From assembly GCF_000717655.1 (NCBI RefSeq), contig NZ_JNZY01000002.1, positions 310,001 through 374,000 on the forward strand: a stretch of 64,000 nucleotides of DNA, written 5' to 3'. How positions within the stretch are numbered: the stretch's first letter is position 1; each line of letters begins with the position of its first letter. Positions 24,836 to 31,195 of this stretch are shown here, piece after piece. This stretch comes from Streptomyces katrae (lineage in GTDB: Bacteria; Actinomycetota; Actinomycetes; Streptomycetales; Streptomycetaceae). The notes under the pieces are model-generated. The model did no database searches. It had not been told where the DNA came from and saw only the letters and a program-made list of their open reading frames with translations. The position numbers and the translations under genes are program-made.

Positions 24836-26731
24836 CTAGACCGTGGCCGTCGTCACCTCGACCAGGAGCTCGCGGAGCAGGTCGGCGCCCCGCAGGGTGA
24901 GGATCGATTCCGGGTGGAACTGGACCCCCGCGAAGGCGGATGCGCGCAGGGCGTGGACCTCCCCCGTCACCGCGTCGCGGGAGACCTCCACACCCTGCTC
25001 CGACAGGCGGGCCGCCGCGGCGTCGGGGCAGTGCGCCGTGTACGTGTTGTAGAAGCCCACCACCTCCTCCCTCCCGAAGAAGTCGATCCGCTTCTGCGCC
25101 CCCTGCGCCGGCTCCGCCTTGCGGACCAGCCGCAGCCCCAGCTCCGCCGCCAGCAGCTCGTGCCCCAGGCAGACCCCGAGCAGGCCGTGCCGGTGCCCGG
25201 CCAGGAGCTCGCCCGCCAGCCCGCGCAGCATCCGCATCTTCGGGTCGGCCGCATCCGCCGGGTTCCCCGGCCCCGGGCCCAGGACGACCGGGCCGGTCCA
25301 CGACAGGGCCGCCTCCCGCAGCCCGGGATCGTCGTAGCGGCGTACCGTCACCTCCAGCCCCGTCACCCGCAGCACATGCGCCAGCATCGCCGTGAACGTG
25401 TCCTCCCCGTCCACCACCAGCGCGTGGCCGGCCCGAGCCGGGGGCCGATCCTGCATCCGGAGCCAGAAAGGCGCCAGGTCCTGGCGGCGCGCCGCGAGGG
25501 CGGCCCGGACCCGGGGGTCGCCGGCGAGGCCGGCCGAACCGAACGCCGGCCGCGGGGCCACCGGGCGGACCCCCAGCGCCGCCAGCACTCCGGCCGCCTT
25601 CGCGTGCGTCTCCGCCACCTCGCCCGCCGGATCCGAGTGCCGGACCAGCGTGGCGCCCACCGGCACCCGCAGCGTGCCGTCCGCCGCGATGTCCGCGGTC
25701 CGGATCAGGATCGGGGAGTCCAGCGTCTGGGCCCCCGAGGCGTCCACGCCCAGCAGCGCCAGGGCCCCCGCGTAGTAGCCGCGCCCGCCGGCCTCGTACC
25801 GCTCGATGACCCGGCAGGCGTTCTGCACCGGCGAGCCGGTCACCGTCGCCGCGAACATCGTCTCGCGCAGCACCTCCCGTACGTCCAGCGAGGACCGGCC
25901 GCGCAGCTCGTACTCGGTGTGCGCGAGGTGCGCCATCTCCTTCAGCCGCGGCCCGACGACGACCCCGCCCATGTCCCCGACGGTGCACATCATCTTGAGC
26001 TCCTCGTCGACCACCATCGAGAGCTCCTCGGTCTCCTTGCGGTCGCCGAGGAAGGCGAGGAGGGACTCGGCCGTCGGGCCCCCGGCCGGATAGCGGTACG
26101 TCCCGCTGATCGGGTTCATCACCACCGTGCGGCCGGACATCCGTACGTGTACTTCCGGGCTGGCCCCCACCAGCGTCCGGTCCCCGGTGTGCACGACGTA
26201 CGTCCAGTACGCACCCCGCTCGCCCAGCAGCAGCCGCCGGAACAGCGCGAGCGCGTCGGCCCGCCCGAAGTCGTCGATCCGGCCCTCGTACGTGCGCCGG
26301 ATGACGAAGTTCGCGCCCTCGCCGCGGCCGATCTCGTCCCGGATCACCCGCTCGACGGTCGCCGCGTACTCCTCGTCGGGCACGTCGAAGCCGCCGCCCT
26401 CGACCCGCACCGGGTGGTCCGGCAGCACGGCCAGCGCCTCCGCGAGCGGGATCTCGTACGCCTCGTCGGCGGCCAGCACGCTCAGCGGCGTGCCGTCGTC
26501 GTGTACGTCGAACCCGCGCTCGCGGATCTGCCGGAACGGGACGAGGGCGAGGGTGGGAAGCTCCCGTACGGGCAGCTCGGCGAGGCGCCCGGCCTCGTGG
26601 ACCGGGCCGATCAGCACCTCGACGGTGTCGTGGTCGCGGCCGGGGGTCCGGCGGCGCAGCAGGGCGAACGGCGGGCAGGAGTCGTCGAGCAGGCCGAGCA
26701 GGCGGCTGGGGGCCGGGCGGCTGGTTTCCAT
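24836..26731 (-). CDS. trpEG: Fused anthranilate synthase TrpE-TrpG (PhzE-type architecture)
   Basis: This 631-residue fusion has a chorismate-binding TrpE-like part (about 1-400; ALVPFRQIRERGF, NPISGTYRYP, VVDEELKMM) and a class I glutamine amidotransferase (about 435-631; nucleophile Cys in GVCLGHE, His/Glu in FHPES). It would convert chorismate and glutamine to anthranilate, the first step to tryptophan. Residue patterns are close to PhzE, the aminodeoxyisochorismate synthase of phenazine pathways. However, the Trp-codon attenuator directly upstream, as described for the S. venezuelae trpE(G), argues for tryptophan biosynthesis. No phz genes are present. ATG 26731 starts the protein. Divergent from aroH. 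Confidence 0.88.
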   Translation of the reverse strand: METSRPAPSRLLGLLDDSCPPFALLRRRTPGRDHDTVEVLIGPVHEAGRLAELPVRELPTLALVPFRQIRERGFDVHDDGTPLSVLAADEAYEIPLAEALAVLPDHPVRVEGGGFDVPDEEYAATVERVIRDEIGRGEGANFVIRRTYEGRIDDFGRADALALFRRLLLGERGAYWTYVVHTGDRTLVGASPEVHVRMSGRTVVMNPISGTYRYPAGGPTAESLLAFLGDRKETEELSMVVDEELKMMCTVGDMGGVVVGPRLKEMAHLAHTEYELRGRSSLDVREVLRETMFAATVTGSPVQNACRVIERYEAGGRGYYAGALALLGVDASGAQTLDSPILIRTADIAADGTLRVPVGATLVRHSDPAGEVAETHAKAAGVLAALGVRPVAPRPAFGSAGLAGDPRVRAALAARRQDLAPFWLRMQDRPPARAGHALVVDGEDTFTAMLAHVLRVTGLEVTVRRYDDPGLREAALSWTGPVVLGPGPGNPADAADPKMRMLRGLAGELLAGHRHGLLGVCLGHELLAAELGLRLVRKAEPAQGAQKRIDFFGREEVVGFYNTYTAHCPDAAAARLSEQGVEVSRDAVTGEVHALRASAFAGVQFHPESILTLRGADLLRELLVEVTTATV

Positions 26732-26782
26732 GGGCGGGCGTCCTTCTTCATCGGCGGGGTGAAGAGGAGCGGCCGGGCCCGG

Positions 26783-26815
26783 AAAACACCGAAGGCCGCC
26801 CCTCGGGCGGCCTTC
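26783..26815 (-). terminator. trp attenuator terminator hairpin
   Basis: On the minus strand GAAGGCCGCCC pairs perfectly over 11 bp with GGGCGGCCTTC (3-nt loop; plus 26791-26815), followed by GGTGTTTTCC. The GGCGGCC at the end of the leader reading frame (plus about 26853-26859) is complementary to GGCCGCC in the 5' arm and could form the competing antiterminator. Low Trp should stall ribosomes at the Trp codons and favour the antiterminator. Confidence 0.85.
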
Positions 26816-26827
26816 GCGTCGTGCGTG

Positions 26828-26899
26828 TCAGTGGGTACGCGCGAGAAGTGGGCCGCCGGGAGCGGGCCACCACCAGTTCTGGTTCGAGAGCGCGTACAT
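26828..26899 (-). CDS. trpL: trp leader peptide with three consecutive Trp codons
   Basis: A 23-codon reading frame, MYALSNQNWWWPAPGG and then PLLARTH, lies upstream of trpEG. Trp codons 9-11 occupy 26867-26875. It is followed, 12 nt after the stop, by the attenuator hairpin. TATCGT (26907-26912) stands 7 nt before the ATG and there is no Shine-Dalgarno, so the leader peptide itself should be made from a leaderless mRNA. The frame is too short for routine gene callers. Three Trp codons in a row in a GC-rich genome are not expected by chance, so function as a Trp sensor is highly likely. Confidence 0.9.
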   Translation of the reverse strand: MYALSNQNWWWPAPGGPLLARTH

Positions 26900-26906
26900 G
26901 CCGCCG

Positions 26907-26912
26907 ACGATA
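26907..26912 (-). promoter_or_regulatory. -10 element of the trpL-trpEG promoter
   Basis: TATCGT on the minus strand, 7 nt before the leader peptide ATG. It lies about 70 bp from the divergent aroH -10, so both promoters share this short region. Confidence 0.6.
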
Positions 26913-26982
26913 GCCCACCCGTACCCGCAGAGACACCCGTCTCACGGAGTGGGCACCGGGCTGGACGTGACGCAAGACGCCG

Positions 26983-26988
26983 TAATGT
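26983..26988 (+). promoter_or_regulatory. -10 element of the leaderless aroH promoter
   Basis: TAATGT, 7 nt before GTG 26996. A weak -35 (CTGGAC, 26961-26966, spacer 16) may be present. Confidence 0.6.
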
Positions 26989-26995
26989 GTACGAG

Positions 26996-28351
26996 GTGAC
27001 CGTGAACGCTGAAACCCAAGCCCCCGCCGCCAAGGCGACCTGGCGAGACCTTCCCGCGGCGCAGCAGCCTTCGTACCCCGATGCCGAGGCACTGCGCGCT
27101 GTCGTCGCGGACCTCGAGTCGTATCCTCCGCTCGTTTTCGCGGGCGAGTGCGACCAGCTGCGCGCCCGTCTGGGAGCCGTCGCCAAGGGCGAGGCGTTCC
27201 TTCTGCAGGGCGGCGACTGTGCCGAGGCCTTCGACGCCGTGTCCGCCGAGCACATCCGAGCCAAGCTGAAGACGCTGCTCCAGATGAGCGCCGTCCTGAC
27301 GTACGCGGCCTCCGTGCCCGTCGTCAAGGTCGGCCGCATCGCGGGCCAGTACTCCAAGCCGCGCTCCAAGGACACCGAGACCCGCGACGGCGTCACCCTG
27401 CCGACCTACCGCGGCGACTCCGTCAACGGCTTCGCCTTCACCGAAGAGGCCCGGATCCCGGACCCCGAGCGGCTGAAGCGCATGTACCACGCGTCCGCGT
27501 CGACGCTGAACCTGGTGCGCGCCTTCACCACCGGTGGCTACGCCGACCTGCGCCAGGTGCACGCCTGGAACCAGGACTTCGTGAAGTCCTCCCCGTCCGG
27601 GCAGCGCTACGAGCAGCTCGCGCGGGAGATCGACAACGCGCTGAACTTCATGAAGGCGTGCGGCACCGATCCGGCCGAGTTCAAGGCCGTCGAGTTCTAC
27701 GCCTCCCACGAGGCGCTGCTGCTCGACTACGAGGGCGCGCTGACCCGCACCGACTCGCGTACCGGCAAGCTGTACGACACCTCCGGCCACATGGTCTGGA
27801 TCGGTGAGCGCACGCGCCAGCTGGACCACGCGCACATCGAGTTCTGCTCGCAGATCGCCAACCCGATCGGCATCAAGCTCGGCCCGACCACCACGGTGGA
27901 CGAGGCGCTGACGTACATCGACCGGCTGGACCCCGAGCGCGAGCCGGGCCGGCTGACCTTCGTCGTCCGCATGGGCGCCGACAAGGTCCGCGACAAGCTC
28001 CCCGAGCTCGTCGAGAAGGTCACGGCCTCGGGCGCGACCGTCGCCTGGGTCACCGACCCGATGCACGGCAACACCTTCGAGGCGGCCTCCGGCCACAAGA
28101 CGCGACGTTTCGACGACGTGCTCGACGAGGTCAAGGGCTTCTTCGAGGTCCACAAGGGCCTCGGCACCCACCCGGGCGGCATCCACGTCGAGCTCACCGG
28201 TGACGACGTCACCGAGTGCGTGGGCGGCGGCGACGAGATCTTCGTCGACGACCTGCACCAGCGCTACGAGACGGCCTGTGACCCGCGGCTCAACCGCAGC
28301 CAGTCCCTGGACCTGGCCTTCCTCGTCGCCGAGATGTACCGCGACCAGTAA
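26996..28351 (+). CDS. aroH: Class II 3-deoxy-D-arabino-heptulosonate-7-phosphate synthase
   Basis: This 451-residue enzyme condenses phosphoenolpyruvate and erythrose 4-phosphate in the first step of the shikimate pathway. It belongs to the plant/actinobacterial type II: LLQGGDCAEAF, RIAGQYSKPRS, TYRGDSVNGFAF, the HMVWIGERTRQLDHAHIEF region, KLGPTTT and the metal-binding WVTDPMHGNT are all present. GTG 26996 gives the conserved MTVNAETQ opening and is spaced as a leaderless start; GTG 27002 is possible. It is divergent from trpEG, so entry to aromatic synthesis and the tryptophan branch share one control region. A long terminator follows. Confidence 0.96.
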   Translation: MTVNAETQAPAAKATWRDLPAAQQPSYPDAEALRAVVADLESYPPLVFAGECDQLRARLGAVAKGEAFLLQGGDCAEAFDAVSAEHIRAKLKTLLQMSAVLTYAASVPVVKVGRIAGQYSKPRSKDTETRDGVTLPTYRGDSVNGFAFTEEARIPDPERLKRMYHASASTLNLVRAFTTGGYADLRQVHAWNQDFVKSSPSGQRYEQLAREIDNALNFMKACGTDPAEFKAVEFYASHEALLLDYEGALTRTDSRTGKLYDTSGHMVWIGERTRQLDHAHIEFCSQIANPIGIKLGPTTTVDEALTYIDRLDPEREPGRLTFVVRMGADKVRDKLPELVEKVTASGATVAWVTDPMHGNTFEAASGHKTRRFDDVLDEVKGFFEVHKGLGTHPGGIHVELTGDDVTECVGGGDEIFVDDLHQRYETACDPRLNRSQSLDLAFLVAEMYRDQ

Positions 28352-28374
28352 GCGGATCAGTACGTAGGTACCTA

Positions 28375-28417
28375 CGACTGTGGGGCACGGATCGATGTGA
28401 TCCGTGCCCCACAGTCG
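28375..28417 (+). terminator. Strong intrinsic terminator of aroH
   Basis: A perfect 19-bp inverted repeat (28375-28393 with 28399-28417; 5-nt loop GATGT) containing TGTGGGGCACGG, followed by TTT. It is the longest perfect stem seen in the window. Confidence 0.9.
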
Positions 28418-28429
28418 TTTCCAGGGCTT

Positions 28430-28474
28430 TTAGGCAAGCCTCACTTTAGGTACGGTTAGGTAAGCCTCACCGAA
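28430..28474 (+). promoter_or_regulatory. Two tandem iron boxes (DtxR/DmdR/IdeR type) before bfd
   Basis: TTAGGCAAGCCTCACTTTA (28430-28448) and TTAGGTAAGCCTCACCGAA (28456-28474) both resemble the 19-bp DtxR-family consensus TTAGGTTAGGCTAACCTAA; the second matches at about 14 positions. They lie in an A/T-rich patch 45-90 bp before bfd. The iron-loaded repressor should bind here and limit bfd expression to iron shortage. Confidence 0.8.
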
Positions 28475-28518
28475 TAGGGGATGGCTGCAGAACCATTCCT
28501 GCCAGGGAGGTGAACCGC

Positions 28519-28758
28519 GTGTACGTCTGCTCTTGCTTCGGGATCACCGACAAGCAGGTCAAGGAGCACGCGGCCGCCGGGGCCTGCACCCCCCGCCAGA
28601 TCGCCTCGGTCACCAAGGCCGGCACCGACTGCGGATCCTGTGTGCGCACCATCCAGGGCATCCTGGGCCGCGGGGCGTGCCCCCGTCGGGAGCTGCTGGA
28701 GAAGGGCAACGCCGCTGCCGTGCTCGCGGCCGACCCGGCGCTCGCGGAAGCCGCGTAG
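28519..28758 (+). CDS. bfd: Bacterioferritin-associated ferredoxin (BFD-like [2Fe-2S])
   Basis: This 79-residue ferredoxin has the CxC...CxxC pattern (CSC near residues 4-6, DCGSC near 40) that binds a [2Fe-2S] cluster in BFD proteins. BFD passes electrons to bacterioferritin to reduce and release stored iron. GTG 28519 is chosen because GGGAGG (28505-28510) lies 8 nt upstream; GTG 28510 overlaps that site. Two iron boxes upstream fit induction at low iron. The bacterioferritin gene is convergent and only 30 bp away. A 27-bp tandem duplication covers its stop codon. Confidence 0.9.
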   Translation: MYVCSCFGITDKQVKEHAAAGACTPRQIASVTKAGTDCGSCVRTIQGILGRGACPRRELLEKGNAAAVLAADPALAEAA

Positions 28759-28800
28759 GACTCGGCTCTCCGGGAAGCCGCGTAGGACTCAGCTCTCCGG
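28746..28800. repeat. 27-bp tandem duplication over convergent gene ends
   Basis: A 28-bp unit beginning GGAAGCCGCGTAGGACTC occurs at 28746-28773 and 28773-28800 with one difference (G/A). The first copy holds the bfd stop codon and the second holds the bfr stop codon, so the duplication separates two ends that may once have overlapped. Confidence 0.8.
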
Positions 28801-29268
28801 CTGTTCGATCAGCTGCGCAATGTAGAGCGGCTCCCCGATGCTCTCGATGAGCTCCAGCTGGGTGTCGAGGTAGTCGATGTGGTGCTCCTCGTCCCCCAGG
28901 ATCTCCTCGAAGAGGCGCGCCGAGGTCACGTCGCCCTTGCCGCGCATCACCTCGATCCCGCGCTTGAGGCGGTCGATGGCCTCGACCTCGACCTGCCGGT
29001 CCGCCTGGAACATCTCCGTCAGGGTCTGGCCGACCCGTACGTGGAAGAGCCGCTGGTAGTTCGGCAGGCCGTCCAGCATGAGGATGCGCTCGGTGATCTT
29101 GTCCGCGTGCTTCATCTCGTCGATGGACTCGGCACGGGTGTAGTTCGCGAGCTTGGTCCAACCCTTGTTGTCCTGGATCCGGTAGTGGAGCCAGTACTGG
29201 TTGATCGCCGTGAGCTCGCCGGTCAACTGCTCGTTCAGAAACTCGAGGACCTCGGGGTCGCCCTGCAT
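28789..29268 (-). CDS. bfr: Bacterioferritin
   Basis: This 159-residue iron-storage subunit would form a 24-mer shell oxidising Fe(II) and storing it as mineral. All ferroxidase ligands are at standard positions: Glu18, Glu51, His54, Glu94, Glu127 and His130. The haem ligand Met52 (DEMKH) is present, so it should bind haem between subunits. ATG 29268 follows an AAGGAG sequence. It is convergent to bfd, its expected redox partner. No iron box is evident upstream, so opposite iron responses of bfd and bfr are possible. Confidence 0.97.
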   Translation of the reverse strand: MQGDPEVLEFLNEQLTGELTAINQYWLHYRIQDNKGWTKLANYTRAESIDEMKHADKITERILMLDGLPNYQRLFHVRVGQTLTEMFQADRQVEVEAIDRLKRGIEVMRGKGDVTSARLFEEILGDEEHHIDYLDTQLELIESIGEPLYIAQLIEQPES

Positions 29269-29309
29269 CGCAGAGGCTCCTTCCAGGCAATGTCAGCTGC
29301 GTGACGGGT

Positions 29310-29341
29310 CTGGGGGCACCTCCCAGCCGTGGCTGGGGGAG
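29310..29341. repeat. Interspersed palindromic element, copy 2
   Basis: CTGGGGGCACCTCCCAGCC followed by a GGCTGGGGGAG arm; nearly identical to 6750-6783. It lies upstream of bfr, 40-75 bp from its start, so it may affect the bfr leader or promoter. Confidence 0.65.
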
Positions 29342-29469
29342 TGCGCGCATCCTTGCACCGCCGCAGGAGGCCGTCCAGTAAGTGCCTCCTTAGTGTGAGT
29401 TGCCATGACTTGCCCTTGTAGGGGCATACCCGGTCGTGACCACCCCGCTACGTCTGTCACCATGGAGCC

Positions 29470-30102
29470 ATGGGTCAGCCGGAAAGCCGGGAATCTCCGG
29501 GAGCAGAGCAGCTGGAGCTTCCACCGGGGCAGCGGTTGCAGCGCGGCTGGCCGGTCACCCACTACGGCCCGGTCCCCAAGTTCAAGCCGGACCGCTGGGA
29601 GTTCCGCGTCTTCGGAGCGACCGCCGACGGTGAAAAGCACTGCTGGAACCACGAGGAATTCACGGCCCTGCCGTTCGAGTCGGTCGTGGCGGACCTGCAC
29701 TGCGTGACGAAGTTCAGCATGCAGGGCGCCGAATGGGGCGGGGTCCTCGCCCGCCGCATCCTGGCCCTGGCGCCGCCGTCCCCGCAGGTCACGCACGTGA
29801 TGGTGTGGGCCGAGTACGGCTTCAGCTCCAATCTGCGGCTGGCCGACTTCGCCTCCGAGCGGACCGTCTTCGCCACCCACGAGGGCGGTGAACTGCTCAC
29901 CGCCGAGCACGGTTTCCCGGTACGGCTCGTGGTCCCGCACCTGTACGCCTGGAAGGGCCCGAAGTGGGTCCGCGGCATCGAGTACATGACCGCCGACCGC
30001 CGCGGCTTCTGGGAGGAGCGCGGCTACCACAACATCGGCGACGCCTGGCGCGAGCAGCGCTACTCGTACCAGGAGGAGCCGGGGGACGGCCCCGAGTTGT
30101 AA
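29470..30102 (+). CDS. Sulfite-oxidase-like molybdopterin oxidoreductase
   Basis: This 210-residue protein consists of the molybdopterin-binding domain of the sulfite oxidase superfamily only: RGWPVTHYGPVP, the molybdenum-ligating Cys78 in DLHCVTKFS, and the conserved SSNLRLADF and PVRLVVPHLYAWKGPKWVRGI segments. It lacks a haem domain, a dimerisation domain and any signal peptide, so it probably works in the cytoplasm with an unknown electron partner and substrate. ATG 29470 is used; the AGGAG-like bases are close to it, and an ATG at 29462 is out of frame. Confidence 0.88.
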   Translation: MGQPESRESPGAEQLELPPGQRLQRGWPVTHYGPVPKFKPDRWEFRVFGATADGEKHCWNHEEFTALPFESVVADLHCVTKFSMQGAEWGGVLARRILALAPPSPQVTHVMVWAEYGFSSNLRLADFASERTVFATHEGGELLTAEHGFPVRLVVPHLYAWKGPKWVRGIEYMTADRRGFWEERGYHNIGDAWREQRYSYQEEPGDGPEL

Positions 30103-30115
30103 CGGGGCTCCGCCC

Positions 30116-30299
30116 TCAGTGGTGGTACCGGTGCACGAACGCGTGGCCCTTGCCGCGGCCGATCAGCCACTGCACCGTTGTCGATCAGCTCCATGACGGC
30201 GATCGAAAGGGTGGCCCCGGCCAAGGCCACCCGGATGGCCGTACGCAGGTCCACGCCGGCCGCGAGGATCCCGCGCAGGGTGAGCGCGTGGTGTTCCTC
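30116..30299 (-). pseudogene. Remnant of a DUF4396-like membrane protein gene
   Basis: Two pieces of one membrane-protein sequence lie on the minus strand in different frames. The upstream piece encodes EEHHALTLRGILAAGVDLR and continues AIRVALAGATLSIAVMELIDN. Directly after it the frame shifts, and the new frame reads QWLIGRGKGHAFVHRYHH, then stop at 30116. I recognise this as the middle and end of a DUF4396-type integral membrane protein, with the intervening helices deleted and the N-terminus missing. No complete copy is in the window. Family name from memory; the broken state is visible directly. Confidence 0.6.
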
Positions 30300-30305
30300 A
30301 ATGGA

Positions 30306-31175
30306 TCAGTGGAGCTCGCGCAGCTCCTTCAGCAGTGCCACGTCCGCCGCATGCCCTTCCTTGCCGCCCGGCGTCTCGATGATCAGCGGGACGCCCTGCG
30401 TCGCGGGGTGCGTGAACAGCTCGGCGAACGCGTCCCGGCCGATGTGCCCCTGCCCGATGTTGGCGTGGCGGTCCTTGTGGGCGCCCACGCCCTCCTTCGA
30501 GTCGTTCGCGTGGATCAGCTTCAGCCGCCCCTCGCCCACCGTGTCCACCAGCAGGTCCAGCGTCTGCTTGGCGCCGCCCGGCTCCGCCAGATCGTGCCCC
30601 GCGGCGAAGACGTGGCAGGTGTCCAGGCAGATCCCGAGCTTCGGATGGTGCTCCAGCGCCTCGAAGTACGGCCCGAAGTCCCAGGTCCGCGAGCACAGCG
30701 AGGAACCCTGCCCGGCCGTGGACTCCAGCAGCAGGAACGGGTCGTCGTCGTGCACCAGCTCGTCCAGCAGCGGCAGCAGGTACTCCCTGACCTGCGCGTA
30801 CGCCGCCTCGCGCGGGCGCCCTCCGGTCGCCGAGCCGGTGTGGACGACCACCCCGAGCGCACCGATCTCCCGGCCGCGGCGCAGCGAGTGCCGCAGTGAC
30901 TCCACCGACCTCTCCACGGTCGCCTCCGTGTGCGAGCCGAAGTTGATCAGGTACGGCGCGTGCACGTACGCCGGGATCGACCCGGCCGCGCACCCCGCCC
31001 GGAACAGCTCGTCCTGGGCCGGGTTCCCCACCGGGGTGGCCCAGCCGCGGGGATTGGCCACGAAGACCTGGACGGCCTCGGCACCCATCTCCCGCGCGTA
31101 CGTCAGCCCCACCGAGGCGAGCCCGCCGGCGACGGGGACGTGTCCGCCCACGGGATTGCGCACGGCCCCGTCCAT
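30306..31175 (-). CDS. nfo: Deoxyribonuclease IV (AP endonuclease, Nfo family)
   Basis: This TIM-barrel endonuclease of about 289 residues cuts DNA at abasic sites in base excision repair. The metal-ligand motifs are complete: VHAPYLINF, VVHTGSATG, LESTAGQG, CLDTCHVFAAGHDL, LIHANDSKEGVGAHKDRHANIGQGHIG and IETPGGKEGH. ATG 31175 is chosen because GGAG lies just upstream; an in-frame GTG at 31190 would add five residues. The start is close (about 20 bp) to the stop of the PASTA kinase gene upstream, so the two probably form one transcription unit. Confidence 0.93.
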   Translation of the reverse strand: MDGAVRNPVGGHVPVAGGLASVGLTYAREMGAEAVQVFVANPRGWATPVGNPAQDELFRAGCAAGSIPAYVHAPYLINFGSHTEATVERSVESLRHSLRRGREIGALGVVVHTGSATGGRPREAAYAQVREYLLPLLDELVHDDDPFLLLESTAGQGSSLCSRTWDFGPYFEALEHHPKLGICLDTCHVFAAGHDLAEPGGAKQTLDLLVDTVGEGRLKLIHANDSKEGVGAHKDRHANIGQGHIGRDAFAELFTHPATQGVPLIIETPGGKEGHAADVALLKELRELH

Positions 31176-31195
31176 GACGCTCCGGTCCACTACTG

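Noticed and set aside
24836..26731. Phenazine-type biosynthetic gene (phzE)
   Set aside because: Sequence is PhzE-like, but no phz neighbours exist and the Trp attenuator indicates tryptophan synthesis.
24914..26995. Long open frame on the plus strand opposite trpEG, in frame with aroH
   Set aside because: It mirrors the codon bias of trpEG, lacks family motifs, and the aroH start is fixed by the leaderless promoter and the conserved MTVNAETQ opening.
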